Under the pieces are notes generated by a model, which saw only the letters and a list, made by a program, of their open reading frames with translations, ran no database searches and had not been told where the DNA came from. A stretch of 64,000 nucleotides of DNA, taken from positions 434,001 to 498,000 of the forward strand of contig NZ_JAJLQY010000003.1 of the NCBI RefSeq assembly GCF_020991275.1, written 5' to 3'. Shown here piece by piece: positions 1 through 7,888 of the stretch (positions are counted from its first letter, which is position 1; each line of letters starts with the position of its first letter). The position numbers were made by a program, and so were the translations under genes. Source of the DNA: Actinocorallia sp. API 0066 (GTDB lineage Bacteria > Actinomycetota > Actinomycetes > Streptosporangiales > Streptosporangiaceae).

Positions 1-342
1 CGGGAGCCAGCGCCGCCGCTGCTCCTCGGTGGTGAGCTTCACCAGATAGGGGGCGACGATGTCGGCGTGGATGCCGAGGCAGGAGGCGTAGCCCATGGAG
101 ACCTTGGAGAACTCCTCGTTGGCGACGACGTTGAAGCGGAAGTCGTCAGCACCTGAGCCGCCGTACTCCTCGGGCACCTCAAGCCCGAGAATGCCCAGCT
201 CGCCCGCTTCGCGCCAGACCTCGCGGTCGATGGAGCGCTGCTCGACGAACTTGGGGTAGTTCGGCTTCAGGACGCGGTCAGCGAAGCCCCGCACCGTGTC
301 CCTGAAGGCTTCGTGGTCCTCGTTGAACAGCGTCCGGCGCAT
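1..342 (-). CDS. Acyl-CoA dehydrogenase, N-terminal part (cut by window edge)
   Basis: The 114 codons present read as the N-terminal helical domain of an acyl-CoA dehydrogenase, including the family-typical segment GLEVPEEYGGSGADD. The protein would oxidise an acyl-CoA to the trans-2-enoyl-CoA with FAD. The flavin and catalytic domains lie outside the window, so the substrate cannot be judged. The start is the ATG at 342, preceded by GGGAGG at a good distance. A 20-bp palindrome of TetR-operator type lies 24 bases upstream, so repression by a TetR protein responding to an acyl-CoA is likely but inferred. The gene is separated from the next minus-strand operon by a strong hairpin and so probably has its own promoter. 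Confidence 0.9.
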   Translation of the reverse strand, partial: MRRTLFNEDHEAFRDTVRGFADRVLKPNYPKFVEQRSIDREVWREAGELGILGLEVPEEYGGSGADDFRFNVVANEEFSKVSMGYASCLGIHADIVAPYLVKLTTEEQRRRWLP

Positions 343-365
343 CTCGGCCCTCCCGGCTCGTCCAC

Positions 366-385
366 CATTAAGCGTTCGCTTAATG
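366..385. promoter_or_regulatory. Perfect 20-bp palindrome, probable TetR operator
   Basis: The arms CATTAAGCG and CGCTTAATG are exact reverse complements around a TT centre. The site sits between the acyl-CoA dehydrogenase start and the upstream terminator, where the promoter must be. Palindromes of this form are typical TetR-family operators in actinomycetes; no tetR gene is adjacent inside the window. Confidence 0.6.
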
Positions 386-404
386 TAGCCGACGCCAAGG
401 GACA

Positions 405-432
405 GGTCGCCCACGGGGTGCCGTGGGCGACC
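405..432 (-). terminator. Hairpin terminator of the organosulfur operon
   Basis: A perfect 12-bp stem (GGTCGCCCACGG with CCGTGGGCGACC) and a 4-base loop follow the stop codon of the sulfurtransferase gene. There is no clear U-tract, as is usual in high-GC actinomycetes. Confidence 0.7.
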
Positions 433-457
433 TATCGGGTGCGGGGTCACAAAATGA

Positions 458-1300
458 TCAGCCGGTTTCCAGCGGCAGTGACGGATCGGCCGACCACTCG
501 GTGAGGGATCCGTCGTAGAGGCGGACGTCGTCGCGGCCCAGGAGGGCGAGCGCGAAAACGGGGATCGTGGCGGAGATCCCCCCACCGCAGTAGGCGACGA
601 GAGAAGGCTCGCCCCTCAGGGGGGCGAGTTGGGAGGCGAGGTCTTCAGGAGGCAGGAAGCGGCCCTTGTCGTCCAGGAGGGAGCGTGCGGGGGCGTTGAC
701 GCTGCCTGGGATGCGGCCCGGACGGCTGTAGGAGGTGACGCCCTCTCCCCGGAACGCCTCTGGTGCAAGCGCGTTGATCAAGCAGGACGATCCGCTTGCG
801 ACGATCTCCTCCACGTCCGCGCGGGTGGCCACAAGGTGGGGTCGTGGACGCGCGGTGAAGGTGGTCGGCGCGTACCCGGTGGGGCGGCCGGACGCGACAG
901 GCAGGCCCGCGGCCTTCCAGGCGGGCAGGCCGCCGTCCAGGACGCTGACGGCGTCGAAGCCGAAGTGGCGCAGCAGCCACCACAGCCGGGTCGCCCACAT
1001 GGGGCTCTCCTGCGCGTACACGACGACGTGGGCGCCCGGCCCTATCCCGAGCCGTCCGGCCGCCTCGGCGAAGCGCTCGGGGGACGGGAGGGTGAAGGGC
1101 AGGGTGTCGGGGGCGGCGAGGTCTCCGGCGAGGTCGGCGAAACCCGCTCCCGGCAGGTGGGCGTCCTCGTAGGACGAGCGGCCGCTTTCGGGCGTGTAGG
1201 GGCCGCCTCCCGGAGGACGGGTGAGGCGGACCGTCGTATCGAAGATCCGCAGGGTGGGGTCGTCCAGGCGGGCCGCGAGGTCGGCGGGGGTGATCAGCAT
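458..1300 (-). CDS. sseA: Sulfurtransferase, rhodanese / 3-mercaptopyruvate type
   Basis: This 280-residue protein has the two-domain length of SseA-type sulfurtransferases. The active-site cysteine is in AYCGGGISATIPV near the C-terminus, and the loop CGGGIS resembles the CGSGVT loop of mercaptopyruvate sulfurtransferases. Such enzymes move sulfane sulfur from thiosulfate or mercaptopyruvate to an acceptor. The chosen ATG follows the stop of the monooxygenase gene by two bases; a GTG two codons earlier overlaps that stop and is also possible. It is the last gene of an eight-gene operon with an ABC importer and a DszA-type monooxygenase, which suggests handling of sulfur released from the imported compound. 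That role is inferred. Confidence 0.88.
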   Translation of the reverse strand: MLITPADLAARLDDPTLRIFDTTVRLTRPPGGGPYTPESGRSSYEDAHLPGAGFADLAGDLAAPDTLPFTLPSPERFAEAAGRLGIGPGAHVVVYAQESPMWATRLWWLLRHFGFDAVSVLDGGLPAWKAAGLPVASGRPTGYAPTTFTARPRPHLVATRADVEEIVASGSSCLINALAPEAFRGEGVTSYSRPGRIPGSVNAPARSLLDDKGRFLPPEDLASQLAPLRGEPSLVAYCGGGISATIPVFALALLGRDDVRLYDGSLTEWSADPSLPLETG

Positions 1301-1302
1301 GC

Positions 1303-2667
1303 TCACGGCACCCACCGGTGGCCGTAGGCGGGGTGATCCGGGCGCACCCGTGGCGAACCGGTGAAACGCTCGCGCAGGGTGGCGCCCTCGTAGGCGGACC
1401 AGACGCGTCCGCGCCGCCGCAGTTCGGGGACGACGAGGTCCACAAAGTCGCGGTGCCCGGCGGGCGCCACCGGGTCGGCGACGTTGAAGCCGTCGACGTC
1501 CGCCTCGTCCATCCAGCGCTCCAACTCGTCGGCGACGGTCGCGGGCGATCCTACGAGGACGGGCCCTCCCCCGCCCACCCCGACGAACTCCCCTATGGCC
1601 CGAGGGGTCCACTTCCGGGTGGGGTCCAGGGTGGTGAACAGTTCGACCATGCCGCGGATGCCGTCGGTGTCGACGTACTCCAGCGGCGCGTCCGGATCGA
1701 GGACCGACAGGTCGATCTGCATGAGGGCGCTCCACCGGGCCAGGGCGCCCTCCCAGGACGCGTAGGAGGCATAGGAGGCGTACTTGGCGCGTGCCTCCGC
1801 GTCTGTCTCGGCGACGACGACCGTGGTGATGGGCAGGAACTTCAGGGAGTCCGGATCACGGCCCGCCGCGCGCGCCGCCTCCTTCACCTTCGTGACGAGG
1901 CCGCGTGCCCCCGCCGTCTCGTACGTGGACAGGAAGACGCCCTCCGCGTGACGGGAGGCGAAGGCGATCCCTGCGGGCGACGTGCCCGCCTGGTAGAGGA
2001 CGGGCGTGCGCTGCGCGGAAGGCTCCGAGAGGGCTATGTCCCGCACCTTGTAGTACTTGCCTTCGTGCCGCACGGGACGCACCCGTGACGGGTCCACAAA
2101 GACGCCCTCCTCGACGGACCGTACGACGGCGTCGTCACGCCAGCTCCCCTCCCAGAGCTTGTAGACGACCTCCATGAACTCCTCGGCCACGGCGTACCGT
2201 TCGTCGTGCGGAAGCTGGTTGTCGTATCCGAGGTTGCGGGCGGCGCTGTCCAGGGCGGACGTGACGATGTTCCATCCGACGCGGCCGTGGGTGAGGTGGT
2301 CCAGGGTGGCCATCTTGCGGGCGAAGCTGTAGGGCTGCTCGTAGGTGGTGGAGACGGTGACGGCGAACCCGAGGTGCTCGGTGGCCGCTGCCATGGCGCT
2401 GAGCGTGAGCAGGGGGTCGTCCGTGGGGGTCTGGACGCCGTCGCGCAGGGCCGCGTCCACGCTGCCCCGGTAGGTGTCCAGGGGGCCGAGCGCGTCGGCG
2501 ATGAACAGGGCGTCGAAGGTGCCGCGCTCCAGGATGCGCGCGACCTCCGTCCAGTGGGCGAGCTCCCGGTACTCGTGGGCGCGGCTGTCGGGGTGGCGCC
2601 ACAGGCCGACGGCGGTATGCCCGACGGTGGACTGCCGTAGCCCGTGCAGGCGGATGCGCTTGCTCAT
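1303..2667 (-). CDS. FMN-dependent monooxygenase, NtaA/SnaA/DszA type (luciferase-like)
   Basis: The 454-residue protein is a luciferase-fold monooxygenase of the NtaA/SnaA/DszA branch. Typical segments are FDALFIADALG near residue 50, the long insert with GRVGWNIVTSALDSAARNLG, and VLYQAGTSPAG in the C-terminal half. The family uses FMNH2 from a separate reductase to oxidise substrates such as nitrilotriacetate, dibenzothiophene sulfone or EDTA-like chelators. No flavin reductase is nearby except a small PPOX protein in the same operon. The start codon overlaps the ATPase stop by four bases (ATGA). Beside the ABC importer and sulfurtransferase it most likely cleaves a C-S or C-N bond of the imported substrate; the substrate is unknown. 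Confidence 0.88.
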   Translation of the reverse strand: MSKRIRLHGLRQSTVGHTAVGLWRHPDSRAHEYRELAHWTEVARILERGTFDALFIADALGPLDTYRGSVDAALRDGVQTPTDDPLLTLSAMAAATEHLGFAVTVSTTYEQPYSFARKMATLDHLTHGRVGWNIVTSALDSAARNLGYDNQLPHDERYAVAEEFMEVVYKLWEGSWRDDAVVRSVEEGVFVDPSRVRPVRHEGKYYKVRDIALSEPSAQRTPVLYQAGTSPAGIAFASRHAEGVFLSTYETAGARGLVTKVKEAARAAGRDPDSLKFLPITTVVVAETDAEARAKYASYASYASWEGALARWSALMQIDLSVLDPDAPLEYVDTDGIRGMVELFTTLDPTRKWTPRAIGEFVGVGGGGPVLVGSPATVADELERWMDEADVDGFNVADPVAPAGHRDFVDLVVPELRRRGRVWSAYEGATLRERFTGSPRVRPDHPAYGHRWVP

Positions 2668-3413
2668 CTCTCCTCTTCCAGCAGGGTTTCCAGGAGTTCC
2701 GCCTCGATCCGGGTGAAAGCCGGGTCGGTGTAGGAGGCGAGGGTGCGGGGCCGGGGCAGGCCGACCTCGACGCACTTGACGACGGTCGCGGGGCGTGGCG
2801 AGAACACGTACACGCGGTCCGAGAGGAAGACCGCCTCGCGCACGTCGTGGGTGATGAGCAGGACCGTCCAGCGGTACTCCTCCCACACCCGTTCGATCCA
2901 CTGCTGCATGCGGGCCCTGGTGAGCGCGTCGAGGGCGCCGAACGGCTCGTCCAGGAGGAGGACCTCGCGGTCCTGCACGACGGTGCGCAGGAGGGCGGCC
3001 CGCTGTCTCATCCCGCCGGAGAGCTGCGCCGGGTAGGAGCGTTCGTAGCCGGTGAGCCCGAAGACGTCGAGGAGGGGTTCGACCTTGCGACGTGCCTCCT
3101 TACGACGTACTCCGGCGACTTCGAGGCCGAGCGTCAGGTTGTCCAGGACGCGTCGCCACGGCAGCAGGGCGTCCTTCTGCGGCATGTAGGCGAACCGGCC
3201 GGGGCGCTCGGCGAGGGGGACGCCGTCCACGCGCACCTCCCCCGACGTGGGAGGCAGCGCCCCCGTCAGCACGGAGAAGGTGGTGGACTTGCCGCTGCCG
3301 CTGGGCCCGAGGATGGACACGAACTCGCCTTCGGCGACGTCCAGCGTCAGGTCCTTCAGCACGGGCACGCCGTCGAAGGAGCGGTTGAGGTTCCTGATCT
3401 CCAGCTTGCTCAT
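2664..3413 (-). CDS. ABC transporter ATP-binding protein, SsuB/TauB/ThiZ type
   Basis: This 249-residue nucleotide-binding subunit has Walker A GPSGSGKST near residue 36, a Q-loop in YMPQKDALLPW, signature LSGGMRQR, Walker B VLLLDEPFGALD and the switch histidine in LLITHDVREA. It belongs to the nitrate/sulfonate/taurine family of importer ATPases. Its ATG overlaps the permease stop. It would power the permease encoded upstream, fed by one or both substrate-binding proteins of the same operon. Confidence 0.93.
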   Translation of the reverse strand: MSKLEIRNLNRSFDGVPVLKDLTLDVAEGEFVSILGPSGSGKSTTFSVLTGALPPTSGEVRVDGVPLAERPGRFAYMPQKDALLPWRRVLDNLTLGLEVAGVRRKEARRKVEPLLDVFGLTGYERSYPAQLSGGMRQRAALLRTVVQDREVLLLDEPFGALDALTRARMQQWIERVWEEYRWTVLLITHDVREAVFLSDRVYVFSPRPATVVKCVEVGLPRPRTLASYTDPAFTRIEAELLETLLEEER

Positions 3414-4168
3414 GTCCGCTCCCCCTTGCGCGCCCAGGGTGTGGCGAGCCTTTCGACGGCGTAGGTCAGCGCGAACAACGCGAGGGTGAGGGCCGCGCTG
3501 ACGCCGACGGCGGCGAGGACGAGGTCCGTGCGGAAGGAGTTCTTGGCGTTCTGCATGTAGATGCCGAGCCCTTCGGTGGCGCCCGCGTACTCGGCGAAGA
3601 TCGCGCCGACGACGGCGTAGGTGATGGCGATGCGCAGCCCGGCGAAGAAGTACGGCAGGGCGGTCGGGACGCGCAGGGTCCGGAAGATCCGCCACCGGCC
3701 CGCGCCCATGCTGCGCAGCAGCGCCTGGCTGTCGCGGTCGGTCGCGCCGTAGCCCTCGACGAGCGCGACGGTGATCGGGAAGAACGTGACGAAGGCGACG
3801 AGCAGCACCTTGGGCAGCAGGTCGAAGCCGAACCAGAGCACGACGAGCGGCGCGATCGCGATGAGCGGCAGCGTCTGGCTGACGATCAGGACGGGCATCA
3901 GCGCGCGCCTCAGCACGCCGGAGAGGTCGATGAGGACCGACAGCGCGAACCCGACGGTCAGCGACAGCGCAAAACCCGCGAGCGTGGCCCTCAGCGTCGG
4001 CAGCGCGTTGTCCAGCAGCGTCGCGCGGTGCTCCCAGCCCTGGCTGAGCACGCGCGACGGTCCGGGCAGCACGTCGTCGCCGAGCGCGCCGGACGCCGCG
4101 TAGAGCTGCCAGGCGGCGACGAGGAGGGCGACGAGGGCGAGGGACGGTAGCCAACGGCCGGGCCTCAC
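3410..4168 (-). CDS. ABC transporter permease, SsuC/ThiX type
   Basis: The protein has 252 residues when started at the GTG at 4168, which overlaps the kinase stop as GTGA. The open frame continues further upstream, but that extension is Arg/Pro-rich shadow sequence. There are about six hydrophobic segments, the first being LPSLALVALLVAAWQLY, and an EAA-type loop around EGYGATDRDSQALLRSMGAG that contacts the ATPase. This is a BPD_transp_1 inner-membrane permease of the nitrate/sulfonate/thiamine-precursor class. It pairs with the adjacent ATPase. Confidence 0.92.
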   Translation of the reverse strand: MRPGRWLPSLALVALLVAAWQLYAASGALGDDVLPGPSRVLSQGWEHRATLLDNALPTLRATLAGFALSLTVGFALSVLIDLSGVLRRALMPVLIVSQTLPLIAIAPLVVLWFGFDLLPKVLLVAFVTFFPITVALVEGYGATDRDSQALLRSMGAGRWRIFRTLRVPTALPYFFAGLRIAITYAVVGAIFAEYAGATEGLGIYMQNAKNSFRTDLVLAAVGVSAALTLALFALTYAVERLATPWARKGERT

Positions 4169-4692
4169 GGTTCCACCACCACGTCGGCGCGTTCGCGGGT
4201 GCGTTCGCGGGCGAGGTGGGCGCGTTCCTGCGCGGCCCACCGCTCCCAGTGGGGCGTGTAGGTCGCTCCGTCGCGTTCCAGCGCGCGTTCCTTGCGCTCC
4301 GCCTCGGGGACTTCCAGCCAGACGAGCACGCCGACGTACTGCGCGGCCCGTAGGGCGCCCGCTCCGACGCCCTCGATGACGAGGTGCTCCGGTGGATCGA
4401 GGGGCACGGGTTCGTCCCATGCCTCACGGATCCAGTCGTAGCGCGGGACGTGGGCGCGGCGGCCTTCCGCGAGCGGGACGAGGACGTCGGAGACGAGCCT
4501 GTCCACGCCGTCCTCCAGGCCGTCCCAGCCGCCGTAGAGGTCCTCCAGGCTCACGACCGGGGCGGCCAACTCGCGGGCTACGCGGGCGGCGAGGGTGGAC
4601 TTGCCGGCGCCCGAGCGTCCGTCGACGGCGAGGACGCGGGTGCGTCCGGCGCTCGGCGGGGCGGCGCGCAGGCGGGCGGCGAGGTCGGTCAT
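4165..4692 (-). CDS. P-loop kinase, uridine-kinase-like
   Basis: The 175-residue protein starts with a Walker A motif, AVDGRSGAGKST near residue 25, followed by a short kinase core with SLEDLYGGWDGL and HLVIEGVGAGA. It resembles small actinobacterial proteins annotated as uridine kinase family; the true phosphate acceptor is not known. It overlaps both neighbours by four bases (ATGA and GTGA), so it is translated with the transporter. Its presence could mean that the imported compound or a breakdown product is phosphorylated, for instance a nucleoside-like or vitamin-precursor alcohol. That is speculation from context. Confidence 0.8.
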   Translation of the reverse strand: MTDLAARLRAAPPSAGRTRVLAVDGRSGAGKSTLAARVARELAAPVVSLEDLYGGWDGLEDGVDRLVSDVLVPLAEGRRAHVPRYDWIREAWDEPVPLDPPEHLVIEGVGAGALRAAQYVGVLVWLEVPEAERKERALERDGATYTPHWERWAAQERAHLARERTRERADVVVEP

Positions 4693-5084
4693 CGGGGGCT
4701 CCCGTAGACGGCGACCCTGTCCGGCGTCACCCGGATGACCACGCGCGACGCCTCCTGCGCTGGATCGGTGACGACGTGTGGCGCGCCCGTGTACGCGAGC
4801 GCCAGACGATCCATGAGAGCGGCTGCTCCTTCCGTCTCGATCCTCGCGCTGCCTTCGATACGGGCGTAGTGCTGCGGCCTGTCCCGCTGGTACAGCAGGA
4901 CGCTGACGCGCGGGTCGGAGGCGATGTCCCTGGCCTGGCGGCGGAAGTCCTTGGTGACCATGAACAGCTCGTCGCCTTCGCGGCCCGCCCACATGACGCA
5001 CTGGTGCCGCTCCCCCGTCGCCAGGACGGCGAACTCGGGGGCGTCCAGGAGGCGGCGGGCGGCCTCGGGCAGCACCGCCGTCAT
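4689..5084 (-). CDS. PPOX-family flavin/F420-dependent oxidoreductase
   Basis: This 131-residue protein has the split-barrel fold signature of the pyridoxamine 5'-phosphate oxidase-like family: EFAVLATGERHQCVMWAG, DELFMVTKDFRRQARDI and DPRVSVLLYQRD. Members bind FMN, F420 or haem. In this operon it might serve as a reductase partner for the monooxygenase or act on the substrate, but neither is shown. Start and stop overlap the adjacent genes by four bases each. The chosen ATG overlaps the stop of the second binding protein and gives the normal family length. Confidence 0.85.
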   Translation of the reverse strand: MTAVLPEAARRLLDAPEFAVLATGERHQCVMWAGREGDELFMVTKDFRRQARDIASDPRVSVLLYQRDRPQHYARIEGSARIETEGAAALMDRLALAYTGAPHVVTDPAQEASRVVIRVTPDRVAVYGSPR

Positions 5085-5983
5085 GCGGCCTCCAGGTAGG
5101 CGTTGGTGGTGGCCTCCCGCCACACGCCGCCGTCGGGCAGCACGCCGCTGGCGGCGAGCCACGCGGCGTAGGGCGCGTGCAGGTCGGGCCGCTGGACGCC
5201 CCAGCGGCCCTCGTGCGTCCACGTCCCGGAGATCAGCGTCAGGGACCGTTCCAGCAGCGGCCGGGGGAAGTACGGGATGTAGCGCTCGAAGGCGTCCAGG
5301 GCCAGCTCAGGGCTTTCCACGGCGGCGAGGTAGCCGCGGCCCGCCGCCGCGAGGAACGCGCGCACCAGTTCGGGGTCGCGCTCCAGCGTGGTGTCGGCCG
5401 CGCCGAGCAGGTAGCTGTGGAAGCTGGGCGCGCCGATGGTGTCGACGGGCCAGTAGACGCCGGGCTCGCCGAACAGCACGTCCCACGCCCAGTAGTTGCC
5501 GAAGGTGGCGTCGGCCGCGCCCGACTCGAGGTCGGCGACGCCGAGTTCGCGCAGGCCGCTGTCCACGGTGACGACGGCGTCGGGGTCGCCCCCGTCGGCG
5601 GCGACGAGGTGCCGGACCATGGCGGTGCCGCGCGGGGTCGGGTTGTAGGCGACGCGGCGTCCTTCCAGGTCGCGGGGGCGCTCGATCCCGGAGCCCGCGT
5701 AGGTGCGGAGCGTCTCCATCGCGCGGTGGTTGACCGCCGCGACGCCCGTGAGGCGCTCCCCCCGGGCGCGGCGGACGAACAGGCGGTTGGCGGGGAAGAC
5801 GGCGAAGGAGGCTTCGCCGCGCGCCAGGTAGGCGAGGGAGTCGCCGCGTGACGGGTCAGCGGAGGACAGCTCGACGTCCAGGCCCGCGTCGCGGAACCAG
5901 CCCTGCGCGGCCGCCACGAACAGGCCGCCTGAGTTCGTCCAGGGGTGCAGGTATTCGAGGAGGACCCTGACGTGCGTGGTCAC
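5081..5983 (-). CDS. NMT1/THI5-like binding protein without signal peptide
   Basis: The 300-residue protein has the NMT1/SsuA periplasmic-binding fold, seen in GLFVAAAQGWFRDAGLDVEL and GEASFAVFPANRLFVRRARGE. It starts directly with the mature domain and lacks a secretion signal or lipobox. It overlaps the upstream lipoprotein binding protein (ATGA) and the PPOX gene. THI5-like enzymes share this fold, so it could be a cytoplasmic binding protein or enzyme rather than a second receptor. An alternative is that the true start lies upstream, but the overlap with the previous stop makes the present start convincing. Two NMT1-fold proteins in one transporter operon are unusual. Confidence 0.82.
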   Translation of the reverse strand: MTTHVRVLLEYLHPWTNSGGLFVAAAQGWFRDAGLDVELSSADPSRGDSLAYLARGEASFAVFPANRLFVRRARGERLTGVAAVNHRAMETLRTYAGSGIERPRDLEGRRVAYNPTPRGTAMVRHLVAADGGDPDAVVTVDSGLRELGVADLESGAADATFGNYWAWDVLFGEPGVYWPVDTIGAPSFHSYLLGAADTTLERDPELVRAFLAAAGRGYLAAVESPELALDAFERYIPYFPRPLLERSLTLISGTWTHEGRWGVQRPDLHAPYAAWLAASGVLPDGGVWREATTNAYLEAA

Positions 5984-7017
5984 TGGACCGCCTTGGGGAG
6001 GAACTCGTTTGTGTAGTAGGTGGACCAGTCGGGCTTGGCGGTGAGCTTCTTGCCGTCGGCGTCGACGAGGAGGCCGTTGTCGTAGAGGAAGTTGCCGTAA
6101 GCGTCCCAGAAAGCGGGGCTCTGGTAGCCGATGTTGCCCTTGGCGTCACGCAGGTAGTTCCCGTCGGTGAGCGCCTGCTGGCTCTTGATGACGAGCTGCG
6201 GGTCGGGGAAGGCCGCCTTCTCGGCCTCCACGAGGATGTCGGCCGCCTCCTTCGGCTTGTCGGCCGCGTAGGCGTAGCCCTTCTGGACGGCGGTGAGGAA
6301 GGCGCGTGCCTCGTCTCCGTTGGCGTCCAGGTACTTGCGGCTGGTGGCCAGGAGGTTGGAGTACTGGTCGGGGAAGCCGTAGTCGGTGAGCTCGAACGTC
6401 TTCACCGGCTTGCCGACGAGTTCGGCCTGCACGACCTCCCATGTCTTGACGGAGATGGTGAAGTCGGCTCTGCCGTTGTAGACGGCGTCGTAGGCGGCGG
6501 TGCTGAGGCTGACGTTCTTGAACTCGCCCTTCCCTCCGTCGTGCTTGATGATGTGCCTGAGTTCGGGCACCTCGTCGGGGGTGCCGAAGCCCGCGTAGGT
6601 CTTGCCGTCGAGGTCCTTGGGCGAGGCGATGTCGTCCCGGTCGGCGCGGACGGCGATCGCGTAGGTGCCCTTCTGGTTGGGCGCGAAGGCGGCTACGACG
6701 TCGTGGCCAGCGGCGCGGGCGTAGGCGACGCCGGCCTGGTAGGAGAAGCCGAAGTCGGCGGTGCCCTGCTCGACGAGGGTCTCCGGCGCGGTGGACGCGA
6801 ACGGGATGATCTTGAGGCTGATCCCGGCGTCGCGTAGGTAGCCGAGCTTGTCGGCGACGTACAGGCCGGTGTAGTCGGTGTTCGGCGACCAGCTCAGCGC
6901 GACGGTCACCTCGCTCGTGCCGCCGGGCGCGGCCTTCTCGTCCCCGTCGCCGCCGCAGGCGCTCACCGCCAGTAGGACCGTGGCCGCCAGTGCGGTGAGC
7001 CGCGCGCTGTGTCTCAT
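5980..7017 (-). CDS. ABC transporter substrate-binding lipoprotein, NMT1/ThiY/SsuA type
   Basis: The 345-residue protein begins with a lipoprotein signal ending at LLAVSAC, so the mature protein is lipid-anchored at the outer membrane face. The fold is NMT1-like: VALSWSPNTDYTGLYVADK, a ligand-loop region with FGFSYQAGVAYARA, and a C-terminal lobe around YGFPDQYSN. The family binds thiamine precursors, sulfonates, taurine or nitrate; sequence alone does not decide. The ATG at 7017 has GGAGG eight bases upstream; an ATG two codons earlier lies too close to that site. It is the first gene of the operon, behind a minus-strand promoter and opposite the GntR gene. Confidence 0.88.
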   Translation of the reverse strand: MRHSARLTALAATVLLAVSACGGDGDEKAAPGGTSEVTVALSWSPNTDYTGLYVADKLGYLRDAGISLKIIPFASTAPETLVEQGTADFGFSYQAGVAYARAAGHDVVAAFAPNQKGTYAIAVRADRDDIASPKDLDGKTYAGFGTPDEVPELRHIIKHDGGKGEFKNVSLSTAAYDAVYNGRADFTISVKTWEVVQAELVGKPVKTFELTDYGFPDQYSNLLATSRKYLDANGDEARAFLTAVQKGYAYAADKPKEAADILVEAEKAAFPDPQLVIKSQQALTDGNYLRDAKGNIGYQSPAFWDAYGNFLYDNGLLVDADGKKLTAKPDWSTYYTNEFLPKAVQ

Positions 7018-7071
7018 CCTCATCCCCTCCAAGCTGGGCATACGCGACATTCCATGACGCGTGCCGCGAAT

Positions 7072-7099
7072 ACTATAGGCATCAGGTAGGAAAAGTGAA
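7072..7099 (-). promoter_or_regulatory. Promoter of the transporter/monooxygenase operon
   Basis: On the minus strand, TTCACT (7094-7099) and TATAGT (7072-7077) are separated by 16 bases, about 50 bases before the first start codon. Both hexamers match the vegetative consensus at four or more positions. The site is next to the GntR gene and so can be controlled by it. Confidence 0.45.
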
Positions 7100-7104
7100 G
7101 TTCG

Positions 7105-7131
7105 CGCGTGTACGCGTGTATACGCTAGGAT
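7105..7131 (+). promoter_or_regulatory. GntR promoter with repeated GTGTA/GTATAC elements
   Basis: TAGGAT (7126-7131) is a good -10 element seven bases before the GTG start, so the GntR mRNA may be leaderless. Overlapping it, GTGTACGCGTGTATACGC forms an imperfect inverted repeat of the kind bound by GntR/FadR-type regulators. Autoregulation and control of the divergent operon are inferred. Confidence 0.4.
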
Positions 7132-7138
7132 CCAGCTC

Positions 7139-7756
7139 GTGATCTACGAGCGGCTGCGTGCGGACGTCCTCGCGGGGGGCTTCCCGGCGGGCACCCCCCT
7201 GATGGAGACGGTCCTGGCGGCGCGGTACGGGGTGTCCCGCACGCCCGTCCGCGAGGCGCTGGCCCGGCTGGCGCAGGACGGGCTGCTCAAACGCGCCCCG
7301 CGCGGCTACGAGATCGCCTCGGGGACGCCGAGCGACGTCCTGGAGATCTACGAGGCCCGGATCGCGCTGGAGGGCCAGGCGGCCGCCTCAGCGGCCGAGC
7401 GGCGCACCGACCTCGACCTCGTCCGGCTGCGCCACCTGCACGACGAGGCCGCCGACCCGGCGACGGCCCGCGAGGCGAACTCGCGCTGGCACCGCGCGCT
7501 CTGGCAGGCGGCGCACAACGCGACGATCGAGGCGCTGCTCACCCGGCTCACCGCCCAACTGCGCATCTACGACCGCACGCCTCACGAGACACCGGAGGAC
7601 CTCGCCCTGACCCGTGAGGAGCACACCGCGCTGCTGACCGCGATCGCCGACCGCGACCCGGCCGCCGCGCGCGCCGCCAGCGACAGCCACCTCGGCCGCT
7701 CCCGCGACCTCCGCCTCAACACCTTCGCCCGCGACCTCCCCTCCGACGCCCTCTGA
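7139..7756 (+). CDS. GntR-family regulator, FadR/FCD subfamily
   Basis: The 205-residue protein has an N-terminal winged helix (PLMETVLAARYGVSRTPVREALARL, residues about 20-45) and an all-helical FCD ligand domain with the metal/ligand histidine pattern seen in SRWHRALWQAAHN and SDSHLGRSRD. The GTG at 7139 is the only start in the open frame ahead of the domain; no Shine-Dalgarno precedes it and a -10 element lies seven bases upstream. It is divergent from the transporter/monooxygenase operon and very likely controls it in response to the substrate or a product. Confidence 0.88.
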   Translation: MIYERLRADVLAGGFPAGTPLMETVLAARYGVSRTPVREALARLAQDGLLKRAPRGYEIASGTPSDVLEIYEARIALEGQAAASAAERRTDLDLVRLRHLHDEAADPATAREANSRWHRALWQAAHNATIEALLTRLTAQLRIYDRTPHETPEDLALTREEHTALLTAIADRDPAAARAASDSHLGRSRDLRLNTFARDLPSDAL

Positions 7757-7799
7757 CCCTCGCCGCGCCTGACTGCCCGGACATGTCGTCGGGCGGGCG

Positions 7800-7828
7800 T
7801 GGACGCGGCAGGGGACGGGATCTAGAAT
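7800..7828 (+). promoter_or_regulatory. Putative promoter of the membrane protein gene
   Basis: TGGACG (7800-7805) and TAGAAT (7823-7828) are spaced by 17 bases, 60 bases before the start codon. Confidence 0.4.
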
Positions 7829-7888
7829 CCGGGCGCCGGAGTCGCGCGCCGGATCAGCGCGGCCACGGCGGAGTCGGAGGCGGTGCCG

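Noticed and set aside
1301-1735. Upstream extension of the sulfurtransferase frame
   Set aside because: It lies inside the monooxygenase gene; the rhodanese homology begins at the ATG at 1300.
7079-7138. N-terminal extension of the GntR regulator
   Set aside because: The frame is open from 7079 but contains no start codon before the GTG at 7139.
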